From Pseudomonas synxantha (lineage in GTDB: Bacteria; Pseudomonadota; Gammaproteobacteria; Pseudomonadales; Pseudomonadaceae): DNA of 64,000 bases. The notes under the pieces are model-generated. The model was not told where the DNA came from. It ran no database searches and was given only the letters and a program-made list of their open reading frames with translations. Positions 8,953 to 16,693 of the stretch are shown in pieces (within the stretch, counting starts at the first letter, position 1; every line of letters starts with the position of its first letter). Both the position numbers and the translations under genes were made by a program. Where the stretch lies: assembly GCF_900105675.1 (NCBI RefSeq), contig NZ_LT629786.1, forward strand, positions 5,270,001 to 5,334,000, written 5' to 3'.

Positions 8953-10188
8953 ATGCCCAAGACCTCTTCTCATCACGTCACCATTATCGGCGGCGGCCCC
9001 GCCGGGCTGATGGCCGCTGAGGTCTTGAGCCAGGCAGGCGTGCGGGTGGACCTGTACGACGGCATGCCCTCGGTGGGGCGCAAATTCCTGCTTGCCGGTG
9101 TGGGCGGGATGAACATCACCCACTCCGAGGACTACCCTGCGTTTGTCTCCCGCTACGCCGAACGTGCGCCGCATATGGCACCGTTGCTGCGGGCGTTCGG
9201 GGCGCAAGCGTTGTGCGAATGGATTCACGGCCTGGGCATCGAAACCTTTATCGGCACCTCCGGGCGCGTATTTCCTACCGACATGAAAGCCGCTCCCCTG
9301 CTGCGAGCCTGGCTTAAGCGGCTAAGGGACCAAGGCGTGATTATCCACACTCGGCATCGCTGGCTGGGCTGGAATGCCGAAGGCGGCCTACTTATCCACA
9401 GCCCGGACGGAGACAAAGTTGTCCACAGCGATGCTGTGCTACTCGCTCTGGGTGGCGGCAGTTGGTCGCGCCTGGGTTCTGACGGGGCTTGGCTCAAGCT
9501 GCTGGAAAATAAAGGCGTGCCCTACGTGCGCTTGCAACCGAGCAACTGCGGTTTCGACGTGTCAGCCTGGAGTGAGTTGCTGGTCAGCAAATTCGCTGGG
9601 GCACCGTTGAAAAACGTCGCCATTGGCCTGGCCGATGACCTGCCTCGGCTCGGTGAATGCGTGATCACTGCCACGGGCATCGAAGGTAGTTTGATCTACG
9701 CACTGTCGGCCCCCATTCGTGAAGCGATCAACCGCGACGGTTCAGCCACGGTGCATATCGACCTGCTGCCGAGTAAATCGCTGGACAAAATACAGACGGC
9801 ATTGGCCAAGTCCCGCGGCTCGCGGTCGATGAGTAAGCACCTGCACAGTCAGTTGGGCTTGGATGGGGTCAAGGCGGCGCTGTTGCGCGAGTTGGCACCG
9901 GCTGGACATTTCAATGATCCGGCGAAATTGGCTGTGGATATCAAGGCGCTGCCCCTGACACTAGTGCAAACCCGACCGCTGGATGAAGCAATCAGTACCG
10001 CAGGCGGCGTACCCTTTGAAACATTGGACGAACGACTGATGCTCAAGCAAGTGCCTGGCGTTTTTTGTGCGGGGGAAATGCTCGATTGGGAAGCGCCGAC
10101 CGGTGGGTATTTGTTAACGGGGTGCTTTGCCAGTGGGTACATGAGCGGACAAGGCATACTGGCATGGCTGGAGGCGTCAGGTGACTGA
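8953..10188 (+). CDS. BaiN/HI0933-like flavoprotein (PP_4765 family)
   Basis: A 411-residue FAD protein. The dinucleotide-binding motif IIGGGPAGLMAAEVL is at the N-terminus, GRKFLLAGVGGMNITHS follows at about residue 40, then SGRVFPTDMKAAPLL and the second FAD contact LALGGGSWSRLGSDG. The C-terminus GVFCAGEMLDWEAPTGGYLL is typical of the HI0933/BaiN group. The Pseudomonas subgroup is the uncharacterised PP_4765 flavoprotein family; reaction unknown. ATG 8953 is used because translation upstream is not conserved in character. The coding region contains several DnaA boxes. Confidence 0.85.
   Translation: MPKTSSHHVTIIGGGPAGLMAAEVLSQAGVRVDLYDGMPSVGRKFLLAGVGGMNITHSEDYPAFVSRYAERAPHMAPLLRAFGAQALCEWIHGLGIETFIGTSGRVFPTDMKAAPLLRAWLKRLRDQGVIIHTRHRWLGWNAEGGLLIHSPDGDKVVHSDAVLLALGGGSWSRLGSDGAWLKLLENKGVPYVRLQPSNCGFDVSAWSELLVSKFAGAPLKNVAIGLADDLPRLGECVITATGIEGSLIYALSAPIREAINRDGSATVHIDLLPSKSLDKIQTALAKSRGSRSMSKHLHSQLGLDGVKAALLRELAPAGHFNDPAKLAVDIKALPLTLVQTRPLDEAISTAGGVPFETLDERLMLKQVPGVFCAGEMLDWEAPTGGYLLTGCFASGYMSGQGILAWLEASGD
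9341..9427 (+). other. Cluster of DnaA boxes inside the flavoprotein gene
   Basis: Two perfect TTATCCACA 9-mers (9341-9349 and 9392-9400) and a one-mismatch copy TTGTCCACA (9419-9427), all in the same orientation, fall within 87 bp. They encode Ile-Ile-His, Leu-Ile-His and Val-Val-His, so coding constraint may explain part of the pattern. Confidence 0.45.
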
Positions 10189-10240
10189 ACCTGTATTAAC
10201 TTGAGTTGAAGGCTCGTCCTTCAGCCACCTGCCTTAATGC

Positions 10241-10498
10241 TTATAAAAACTGGCTTCTCAGCCCGCCATGAAGACGGCGCTGATAACTGGTCTGTCGGCT
10301 GGACAGATCATTTTCTATCGACTGCGCGGCCCGTTGCAAGGCTAGCAAGGAGGTGGTGAGTTGCTCCTCCGCTGAAAGTCGCTCTACAACTTTCTTATTT
10401 GAAACGCGGTATGAGGTATTGTCGTCCTTTGCTTTGCTGTCGAGCTCACTGGGCAACTCTCGCAGTACACCATAAGTTCTACGGGTATTCTCCAACAC
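10241..10498 (-). CDS. Hypothetical protein in a low-GC island
   Basis: An open frame of 85 codons, starting at GTG 10498 (a TTG at 10516 or 10495 is also possible). The product is hydrophilic and probably helical: LDSKAKDD, VVERLSAEEQLTTSLLALQRAAQSIENDL, and an Arg-rich end. No family recognised. It follows a second unknown gene on the same strand after a 144-bp AT-rich gap. Base composition is clearly lower in GC than the flanks. It could be a real small gene, the remnant of a larger one, or non-coding. Confidence 0.4.
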   Translation of the reverse strand: MLENTRRTYGVLRELPSELDSKAKDDNTSYRVSNKKVVERLSAEEQLTTSLLALQRAAQSIENDLSSRQTSYQRRLHGGLRSQFL

Positions 10499-10642
10499 GT
10501 ACTTTCCCCCCTGGCAAATATGTCTAAAACGCCGAAAAATCTGACAGCCTTCTATGAAAAATCTTTAATTAGTAGCTCAACCATATTTTAGAGCCGCGCA
10601 ATTTACGTTGAAGCATGTCTCTATAGTTTTAATTTGCTGCAC

Positions 10643-11140
10643 TTAAATAGCTTGGGCATCGGGGTACTTCTGCTCAAACCCTTCCAGTTCCCTTCGTAAA
10701 AAGTCGTCACCTTCTGGCAGGGCTACCGACAGTGCGTCTATGTAAGTGCGGTGCGCAGTTTCAAGCGCCACGGGTTGATCTTTCAAACTCTCCTGCTCAG
10801 CTTTGAAGCCACGACTGAGAGCTAGCCCCTTCTCTTGGCTCTTATATTCAACCTCTTTGATAAACTGATTCAGCGGCAAGGTTTCGTGAGCATTTACGCC
10901 GACATGATGCTGCAAAGAAGCCAATTCTTTATACAACCTGATTTGGTGCGCATAAGCCTCAGGTTGGGTTTTTTTAATATCGGTCAGCTCTTTCTCCAGC
11001 GCGCTGATACGCGCCTCATGACTCCTCTCTGACGCGGCAGCAGTGTCTCTATGCGTTTGCGCTGCGCGCCTCATGTACTGCCCGAATGTTTCCTCTCCCG
11101 GCTTGAAGGATAGCGATGCAAAAGAAGCCGCAAATTCCAT
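10643..11140 (-). CDS. Hypothetical coiled-coil protein in a low-GC island
   Basis: A 165-residue soluble protein with no recognised family. The N-terminal 30 residues (MEFAASFASLSFKPGEETF) are Ser/Ala rich. Residues about 30-75 look like a coiled coil (ARISALEKELTDIKK, IRLYKELASLQ). The C-terminus is acidic. GGAGGT lies 7 bases before ATG 11140, so the start is firm. GC content is lower than in neighbours, suggesting horizontal gain. A weak hrp-box-like sequence lies upstream. A secreted effector is one possibility, but nothing in the protein proves it. Confidence 0.65.
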   Translation of the reverse strand: MEFAASFASLSFKPGEETFGQYMRRAAQTHRDTAAASERSHEARISALEKELTDIKKTQPEAYAHQIRLYKELASLQHHVGVNAHETLPLNQFIKEVEYKSQEKGLALSRGFKAEQESLKDQPVALETAHRTYIDALSVALPEGDDFLRRELEGFEQKYPDAQAI

Positions 11141-11196
11141 ATCAATTACCTCCACTCAAAGGCTGCTGATTAACGGTCAGTTTCCTGCCGCCTACC

Positions 11197-11224
11197 TGAG
11201 TGGCGATCGAGCGTTTTGAGTTCA
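11197..11224 (-). promoter_or_regulatory. Weak hrp-box-like promoter candidate
   Basis: On the minus strand TGAACT is followed after 15 bases by CCACTCA, close to the HrpL consensus GGAAC(C/T)-N15/16-CCACNNA, with one or two mismatches in the first block. It ends about 57 bp upstream of the coiled-coil gene. This may be chance. Confidence 0.2.
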
Positions 11225-11316
11225 GTTTTACCACGCGGAAAAAATTTACAAGAAGATTCCTTGCGCAGTGGACGGGATTGCCCCGCCCACTCTGTGCGCC
11301 AACCCTTATAAAACCT

Positions 11317-12651
11317 TTACTTCCTCTTGCGCGGCCCGGTATTGAACACTGGCACCTTGCGCACCGGTTTGATCGAGGGCTCTGCCGGCGCCACTTCACC
11401 ACTGTCCACCCACTTGCCCAGGTTGCGCTTGCCGCCGCCGCCGGACGTTTTAGGTTTCTTCGGCTTTTTCGGTTTCTTCACCACCTGGCCGCTGGCATCG
11501 GTATCCGGCACACGATGCTCCGGCTCGAAATCCGGCTCCATCTTGCGGGTCAAGGTCTGGCGGGTCAGCATCTCGATGGCCGAAAGCATGTTCACCTCGT
11601 CGGCACACACCAGGGAAATCGCCTCACCGGTGTTGCCCGCACGACCGGTACGACCGATACGGTGGATGTAGTCCTCGGCCACGATTGGCAGATCAAAGTT
11701 GACCACCAGCGGCAGATCTTCGATATCCAGGCCACGGGCTGCCACGTCGGTGGCGACCAGGATCTGCACCTCGCTGGCCTTGAAGCGGTCCAGCGCGCGT
11801 TGGCGGGTGGCCTGGGGCTTGTCGCCATGGATGCCGTCGGCATTGATGCCCAGGCCCTGCAACTTGTCCACCAGTGCGTCAACGCCGTTGCGGGTCTTGG
11901 CGAACACCAGCACCTGCTTCCAGCGGCCTTTGCGCATCAGATGCACGAACAGCTCGGCCTTGCGCTTTTTGTCCACCGGCACCACCCACTGCTTGACGGT
12001 GTTGGCGGCGACGTTGCGCGGGCTCACTTCGATGCTCAGCGGGTCGTTGAGCATCTGCCCGGCGAGCAGGCGGATGTCGTCGGAAAAGGTCGCGGAAAAC
12101 AGCAAGGTCTGGCGCTTTTTCGGCAGCATCCGATAGATATTCGCCAGTTCTTCGGAGAAGCCCAGGTCGAGCATGCGGTCGGCTTCGTCGAGCACCAGGG
12201 TTTGCAGCTGGTTGAGTTTCAGCGCGTTCTGGCGGAACAGGTCGATCAGGCGGCCAGGGGTGGCAACCAGGATGTCGACGCCCTTGCGCAGCTTCATCAT
12301 CTGCGGGTTGATGCTCACGCCGCCGTACACCGCGTAAGTGGTCAGCGGTAGATGCTGGGCGTACTCGGCGACGCTGGCGTGAACCTGCTCAGCCAGTTCG
12401 CGGGTCGGGCACAGGATCAGCGCGCGCGCCGAGTTGGCGGCGACTTTCGGCCCTTCCATGGTCAGCAATTGCAGCAACGGCAAGGCGAAGCCTGCGGTCT
12501 TGCCGGTGCCGGTCTGGGCCGCAGCCATCAGGTCGCGACCGGCCAGCACCGCCGGAATGGCTTGCGCCTGCACCGGCGTCGGGGTCTGGTAGCCAAGCGT
12601 CTCAAGGGCGCGCAGCAAGGGTTCGATCAGGCCAAGGGTGGCGAAAGTCAT
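11317..12651 (-). CDS. rhlE: DEAD-box ATP-dependent RNA helicase RhlE
   Basis: A 444-residue helicase with all core motifs in order: Q motif (TPTPVQAQAIP), Walker A AQTGTGKT, PTRELAEQV, DEADRMLDLGF, SAT, ARGLDIE and HRIGRTGRAG. The C-terminal tail is Lys/Pro rich and ends in basic residues, as in RhlE for RNA contact. It remodels RNA during ribosome assembly and mRNA decay. ATG 12651 begins MTFATLGL. It is followed downstream by the low-GC island. Pseudomonads usually carry two RhlE paralogues; which one this is cannot be decided here. Confidence 0.9.
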   Translation of the reverse strand: MTFATLGLIEPLLRALETLGYQTPTPVQAQAIPAVLAGRDLMAAAQTGTGKTAGFALPLLQLLTMEGPKVAANSARALILCPTRELAEQVHASVAEYAQHLPLTTYAVYGGVSINPQMMKLRKGVDILVATPGRLIDLFRQNALKLNQLQTLVLDEADRMLDLGFSEELANIYRMLPKKRQTLLFSATFSDDIRLLAGQMLNDPLSIEVSPRNVAANTVKQWVVPVDKKRKAELFVHLMRKGRWKQVLVFAKTRNGVDALVDKLQGLGINADGIHGDKPQATRQRALDRFKASEVQILVATDVAARGLDIEDLPLVVNFDLPIVAEDYIHRIGRTGRAGNTGEAISLVCADEVNMLSAIEMLTRQTLTRKMEPDFEPEHRVPDTDASGQVVKKPKKPKKPKTSGGGGKRNLGKWVDSGEVAPAEPSIKPVRKVPVFNTGPRKRK

Positions 12652-12699
12652 GTGTTTACCGTAGGAAAAATTCAGCGCAAAGGCGTAATGCGCGGCAGT

Positions 12700-13596
12700 T
12701 TACCTTATTTCCGCCTTGGGCTTACGCCACTGGGGCAGGCTGATCAACAGCACGGCGCTGATGATCACCAGCATCGCCAGGGCTTCTTCCAGGCCGATGG
12801 TCTCGCCAACGAACACAATCCCCAGCAACACCGCCACCGCCGGGTTCACGTAGGCATAGCTGGTCGCCGCCGCCGGGCGCACGTGCTTGAGCAGATACAT
12901 ATAGGCGTTGAAGGCGATAATCGAGCCGAACACCGTCAGGTAGGCCAGGGCCAGCCAGCCTTCCAGCGGTGGCATGGCCTGCAGGTGCTCACCGGAGAGC
13001 GCGCTGACGCACAGCAGCGCCACGCCGGCCACCAGCATTTCCGCGGCACTGGCCATGGCGCCTTGGGGCAGCGGCAAGTGTCGGCTCCATACCGAACCGA
13101 AGGCCCAGGAGGCCGCCGCCGCCAGTAGCAAGACCGCACCCAATGGGCTTGATTGCAGGGTACTGCCCATATTGAGCATGGCAATGCCGATGATGCCCAG
13201 GATCACCCCGGCCCATTCCAGCCGCGTATTACGTGCGCCCCAGAAAAAACCACACAGCAGCGTGAACAGTGGCACGGTGGCCACGGCCAGTGCCGCCACG
13301 CCGGACGACACGCCCATATGTTCGGCCACGCTGACGCCGCCATTGCCCACGGTGAGCAACAAAATGCCGATCATCCCGGCCGCCTTCCACTGCGGCCACG
13401 TCGGCGCCGGCACCCCGCGCCACCGGAGGAAGCCATACATCAACACGCCTGCCGTGCAAAACCGAATGCCCGCCAGCAACAGCGGCGGCCAGTACTCCAC
13501 GCCGATACGGATCACCAGGTAAGTGGAACCCCAGATCACATACAAGGCAAAAAACGCGGCGATCAACGGTAAGGGAAAACGACGTGGGCCAGGCAT
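12700..13596 (-). CDS. EamA-family exporter (YedA-like)
   Basis: A 298-residue inner-membrane protein with ten predicted helices in two EamA repeats. The first helix carries LYVIWGSTYLVIRIGVE, typical of the YedA drug/metabolite exporter group. It is transcribed divergently from an Lrp/AsnC regulator 160 bp away, an arrangement commonly seen for amino-acid exporters under local Lrp control. Amino-acid or homoserine/threonine-like export is therefore plausible but inferred. Confidence 0.8.
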   Translation of the reverse strand: MPGPRRFPLPLIAAFFALYVIWGSTYLVIRIGVEYWPPLLLAGIRFCTAGVLMYGFLRWRGVPAPTWPQWKAAGMIGILLLTVGNGGVSVAEHMGVSSGVAALAVATVPLFTLLCGFFWGARNTRLEWAGVILGIIGIAMLNMGSTLQSSPLGAVLLLAAAASWAFGSVWSRHLPLPQGAMASAAEMLVAGVALLCVSALSGEHLQAMPPLEGWLALAYLTVFGSIIAFNAYMYLLKHVRPAAATSYAYVNPAVAVLLGIVFVGETIGLEEALAMLVIISAVLLISLPQWRKPKAEIR

Positions 13597-13700
13597 TGGG
13601 TGGCTCTATGGCAGGAGATGGGAGGCTTATTCTAGAAAGACAGGTGGATAAACATAAGTTACAAAACCTGTTTAAACCGCCCATACACTTTTCAAACCAT

Positions 13701-13719
13701 GGTTATCAGGGCTATAACC
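13701..13719. promoter_or_regulatory. Inverted repeat, possible Lrp-type operator
   Basis: GGTTAT and ATAACC form a perfect 6-bp inverted repeat separated by 7 bp, 38 bp before the start of the Lrp-type regulator gene and in the divergent region shared with the exporter gene. Autoregulation is a plausible use; not proven. Confidence 0.3.
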
Positions 13720-13756
13720 CTTGCTTTCGAAAGCCACACGCCACTGGAGCCTTACC

Positions 13757-14218
13757 ATGGACAAATACGACCGCATGCTCCTCAGCGCCCTGCTCGAAGA
13801 CGGCCGTGCGTCCTACGCGCAACTGGCCCGCACGGTGAACCTCTCCGCCCCCGCCGTGGCCGAACGGGTCGCCAAACTGGAAGCCAGCGGCGTGATCACC
13901 GGCTACCAGGCCAAGGTGGATTTGTCCAAAGTCGGTTTGCCGATCCAGTGTGTGATCGAACTGAGGCTGACCAATCACGGCAGCCAGAAGGTTTACGACG
14001 CCCTGGCTGAAATTCCCGAGCTGACCGAATGCCACCGGGTCACGGGTGATCCGTGCGTGATCATGCAAGCGGCGGTGGGCACCATGCCGCAGCTGGAAGA
14101 CCTGATTAATCGGGTGGCCAAGTTTGGGTTCAGCAAGACCTCGATTATTTTGTCCAGCGCCATAGAGCGGCGGGTGCCGTTGGGGCAGTTGGAAGCCAAT
14201 GGGAAACATGGTGGCTGA
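13757..14218 (+). CDS. Lrp/AsnC-family transcriptional regulator
   Basis: A 153-residue regulator. The N-terminal winged helix-turn-helix spans about residues 1-60 (MDKYDRMLLSALLEDGRASYAQLA, then LSAPAVAERVAKLEASGVITGY), followed by an effector-binding/oligomerisation RAM domain (HRVTGDPCVIMQAAVGTMPQLE). GGAG is 7 bases before ATG 13757. It is divergent to a YedA-like exporter, which is the most likely target. The ligand is probably an amino acid. Confidence 0.88.
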   Translation: MDKYDRMLLSALLEDGRASYAQLARTVNLSAPAVAERVAKLEASGVITGYQAKVDLSKVGLPIQCVIELRLTNHGSQKVYDALAEIPELTECHRVTGDPCVIMQAAVGTMPQLEDLINRVAKFGFSKTSIILSSAIERRVPLGQLEANGKHGG

Positions 14219-14224
14219 CCTATC

Positions 14225-14302
14225 GCCATCGGGAGCAAGCCCCCTCCCACATTTGATGTGTGAACACCTTCAAAATGTGGGAAGGGGGCTTGCTCCCGAT
14301 GG
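14225..14302. repeat. REP pair in tail-out orientation
   Basis: Two group I REP copies flank a short spacer, but their GTGGGAG ends face inward, the reverse of most pairs in this window. It separates the Lrp gene from the convergent unknown cassette and may terminate both transcripts. Confidence 0.9.
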
Positions 14303-14313
14303 GGTCAGTAGCC

Positions 14314-14577
14314 TCACCGAAGATTCGAACGCAGAACAATCAAATCGACTATCTGCTCAATCGTAGTGATGTGATCCCAATCCTCCTGAGGCGCTTGCAG
14401 CTTGAACTGCCACTTGATCTGCATGATAAAGCAGGTCAGGTCGTCATCAATGATGTCGAAATCATGGATGAAATCGGTTTGCTCCGTCACATCGCTTTGG
14501 TCGATAAACCCGATGATATCGACGAACAGCTGGAGCACTTTTTCGCTGATCTCGGCTCTGGTCAGGTTACCTTCCAT
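14314..14577 (-). CDS. Acyl-carrier-protein-like protein lacking the phosphopantetheine serine (DUF1493-like)
   Basis: An 87-residue acidic protein. It follows the acyl-carrier pattern: helix I EISEKVLQLFVDIIG, a loop TDFIHDFDIIDDDL, helix II FIMQIKWQF, and the hallmark third-helix entry HITTIEQIVDLI. The DSL serine that carries phosphopantetheine in true carriers is replaced by Asp (about residue 46), so it cannot be charged in the usual way. This resembles the DUF1493 group as I remember it. GAGG precedes ATG 14577, which sits inside the end of the upstream gene (11-bp overlap), implying translational coupling. Function unknown. Confidence 0.65.
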   Translation of the reverse strand: MEGNLTRAEISEKVLQLFVDIIGFIDQSDVTEQTDFIHDFDIIDDDLTCFIMQIKWQFKLQAPQEDWDHITTIEQIVDLIVLRSNLR

Positions 14578-15133
14578 TTCTCGCCTCATAGGCACACTTA
14601 CCAATACTGACTAGATCAAAAACTGCAAGCCCGGCAGCAACGAAGGGTATGCCTCGCCCGATGATGCCAAATACCCGGACCGTGCCAAACGTTGCTTTTG
14701 CCATTCTGGCCATGGTGGGTTGCCTGATCAATGTACGAGGGAAAAAACGCATTCCGATCAGGCTAGCCAGATTCGTGGTTTTGCTGGAGCCGACGTGAAC
14801 CCAAGTATCCACAGCGATTTTGCTTATCGGTATGCCCGCCGCGCCCGTATCAACTGTTGCTGCCGTGAGGCCGTAGTGTTGCTGTGTACATTTCCAGAGT
14901 TCATCAAACGTCGTATCGGGCACAGCGGGATCAGCGTGAAGGGGCTTGAGTAACTGGTAATGAGAGCCATGACTCCAAGCTGGCAAACTCGGCAACACCA
15001 TGACTGCCGGGCAGCTTGTCATTGTGTTGCCCACATGAAACGCCATGCTTGAACTTGAACCCAGATCAATGCCATTTGATTCAAGTTCCAACTTGCTTCG
15101 CATGATCGCTGTATGAAGATCGCTTTCCTGCAT
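14567..15133 (-). CDS. Putative membrane protein, first gene of a two-gene cassette (possibly STM2901-like)
   Basis: A 188-residue protein of unknown function. The N-terminal half is soluble; the C-terminal part has a hydrophobic stretch with glycines (VFGIIGRGIPFVAAGLAVFDLVSIG). The order of the segments GAAGIPI, a Lys/Thr/Ser linker, a basic stretch and the GRGIPFV helix recalls STM2901-family proteins of enterobacteria, from memory and not verified. AGGGA lies upstream of ATG 15133. The gene overlaps the ACP-like gene by 11 bp. Flanked by a REP pair and a long non-coding gap, it looks like accessory DNA. Confidence 0.6.
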   Translation of the reverse strand: MQESDLHTAIMRSKLELESNGIDLGSSSSMAFHVGNTMTSCPAVMVLPSLPAWSHGSHYQLLKPLHADPAVPDTTFDELWKCTQQHYGLTAATVDTGAAGIPISKIAVDTWVHVGSSKTTNLASLIGMRFFPRTLIRQPTMARMAKATFGTVRVFGIIGRGIPFVAAGLAVFDLVSIGKCAYEARNGR

Positions 15134-15376
15134 GACTGTGATCCCTGTGCATGAGTGGCAGAAGGGATGGTAGGTCGCAGTAGTACGCGATAGGTGAGTA
15201 AAGAGGAAAACCAGAAAGGTCCTAGATCATATCCGGATTTAGCCTACCGACCATTCAGCGCTCAGGTGAAAGAGACCTCAAAACCCCGTGATTCAGTGGC
15301 CAGCAAGACCAGTCCCTTTCATTTGCGGGACGTTTCCGAGAGAATCCCACGGCCTTGTTTCCGTCGGATTCGGTAG
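15134..15376. other. Intergenic region without a recognised gene
   Basis: Part of a 474-bp gap between the unknown cassette and the DUF6124 gene. Short open frames exist on both strands, but none has a credible start or family pattern. The promoter of the cassette must lie here; no clear consensus was seen. Confidence 0.4.
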
Positions 15377-15544
15377 CTAGTCTCGCCCTGTCATCGAATT
15401 TTCGGTGGCCGGACGTGCAAGTCCGATGGCAAGCAAGATCATAAATAAACCTACAGCCAATATGCATGTTATGGCGGCTGTGCGTGGGAGGCCTTCGGGC
15501 CTGCTGGGTTTGGATCCTTGCCCCGGTCTTGCACACCTACGCAC
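15377..15544 (-). CDS. Possible small membrane protein
   Basis: A 55-codon frame from GTG 15544 with AGGGTGG upstream. The product would have a basic Pro-rich N-terminus (GSKPSRPEGLPRTA) and one hydrophobic helix (ITCILAVGLFMILLAIGLA). It is divergent to the DUF6124 gene. A second overlapping frame on the same strand is also open, so the coding frame is uncertain. I recall similar short sequences repeatedly before small genes in Pseudomonas, so it may instead be part of a repeated non-coding element. Confidence 0.25.
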   Translation of the reverse strand: MRRCARPGQGSKPSRPEGLPRTAAITCILAVGLFMILLAIGLARPATENSMTGRD

Positions 15545-15607
15545 AGTTGCCACCCTAATTCGCGTGCAAGCGAACGGTGTCGACTTCTTCCAGCAAGGAG
15601 TTTCACC

Positions 15608-15916
15608 ATGGTCAAAGTCACCCCCGATCCACCCAAGTCCAAACCCGGCTTCCTCAGCGAAGACGCCCTGCTCCACCGTCGCGCCATCGATTACTACCTC
15701 AAGGCGTCCGCTCCGGATGCACCCATTTTTATCCTGAATGACAACCTGAGCTTCGAAGAGGCCTTGGCCCATGCGGCGGATTTGTTGCATTGCGCGGTGG
15801 AGACGGCTCATGCCTCGGGAGAGGTAGTGAAGGCGCCACAGCGGGCGGTGATGCATTTGGTGGAGATGGCGAAGGGAGTGGTGGACCAGGCGTTGGCGTG
15901 CACACAGCCTCGATAG
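15608..15916 (+). CDS. DUF6124-family small protein
   Basis: A 102-residue protein opening with MVKVTPDPPKSKP, followed by a helix with HRRAIDYYLK and a C-terminal helical part (LSFEEALAHAADLLHCAVETA, then AVMHLVEMAKGVVDQAL). This layout matches the Pseudomonas DUF6124 (earlier DUF3077) family, of which these genomes carry several copies; no function is known. AAGGAG lies 8 bases before ATG 15608. A REPIN follows the stop. Confidence 0.75.
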   Translation: MVKVTPDPPKSKPGFLSEDALLHRRAIDYYLKASAPDAPIFILNDNLSFEEALAHAADLLHCAVETAHASGEVVKAPQRAVMHLVEMAKGVVDQALACTQPR

Positions 15917-15930
15917 GCGCTGCATAACTG

Positions 15931-16024
15931 AATGTGGGAGGGGGCTTGCTCCCGATGGCGGTGTATCAGCCAGCTTATTTTTAGCTGACACACTGCTATC
16001 GGGAGCAAGCCCCCTCCCACATTT
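15931..16024. repeat. REPIN (group I)
   Basis: Inverted pair of AATGTGGGAGGGGGC-type arms with CGATGGC and CGATAGC tails around a 30-bp spacer, in the gap between the convergent DUF6124 and exonuclease genes. Confidence 0.95.
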
Positions 16025-16056
16025 GGATCTTTGGTGTGCTTGAGAGGGTGGCTGGT

Positions 16057-16668
16057 TTAGAACCCGCGATGCTTTTTCAGGTGCTCATTGATTTTGGCGG
16101 CAGGCACTTTCTGCAAGGTGCATAACAGGTCATGGGACAGTTCACGCAGGCCGTGGGTCTGGCGCAGTTCCTGGGCCAGGTGGGCGGTCAGGTTGGCGGC
16201 CATTTCCGCATCCGCCAGCGCCCGGTGAGCCTGGCCGGTGTGGGGCAATTTGGCGTAGGCGTTGAGGGTGCCGAGCTTGTGGTTGGGCGCAGCCGGCATG
16301 AGGCGGCGGGCCAGCAGCAGGGAGCAGGCGAATTTCTGCAGGCGGGTGCGGCGGATCAGGCCCAGCTCAAAGTCCCAGAACTTCTGGTCGAAGGCGGCGT
16401 TGTGCGCCATCAAGGGCGTGGTACCGACGAACTCGTTGACTTCGTTCATCACCCGCTCAGCCGGTGGCGCGCTGCGCAGCATGGCGTTGCTGATGCCGGT
16501 GAGTTGTTCGATAAAAGCCGGTACGCGCACGCCGGCGTTCATCAGGCTCTGGTAGCGATCCACGATTTGTCCGCGCTCGAGGATGACGACGCCAATCTCC
16601 GTAGCCCGGCAGTGGCTGCTCGGGGTGATGCCGGTGGTTTCAAAGTCGATGACCGCTATACGTTCCAA
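16057..16668 (-). CDS. DnaQ-like 3'-5' exonuclease
   Basis: A 203-residue DEDD exonuclease. ExoI has the Asp-Glu pair in VIDFETTG, ExoII is MAHNAAFDQKFW, and ExoIII is HRALADAEM, giving the DEDDh type. There is no polymerase or BRCT domain. Substrate is single-stranded DNA or RNA ends; the cellular role is unknown. I chose TTG 16668 so that the protein begins MERIAVIDFETTG; GTG 16680 is an alternative. It follows the NYN gene by 25 bp, so the two are probably co-transcribed. Confidence 0.82.
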   Translation of the reverse strand: MERIAVIDFETTGITPSSHCRATEIGVVILERGQIVDRYQSLMNAGVRVPAFIEQLTGISNAMLRSAPPAERVMNEVNEFVGTTPLMAHNAAFDQKFWDFELGLIRRTRLQKFACSLLLARRLMPAAPNHKLGTLNAYAKLPHTGQAHRALADAEMAANLTAHLAQELRQTHGLRELSHDLLCTLQKVPAAKINEHLKKHRGF

Positions 16669-16693
16669 ACCTGTTCCCACTCCGTCTAACAAT

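Noticed and set aside
10207..10223. 6-bp hairpin after the flavoprotein gene
   Set aside because: Too short and not followed by T residues.
15194..15376. 60-codon plus-strand frame in the gap before DUF6124
   Set aside because: Non-ATG start, no credible ribosome binding site and no recognisable pattern.
15377..15991. 204-codon minus-strand frame running through a REPIN and the DUF6124 gene
   Set aside because: It starts inside the repeat and is antisense to the DUF6124 gene; only its last 55 codons are kept, as a weak candidate.
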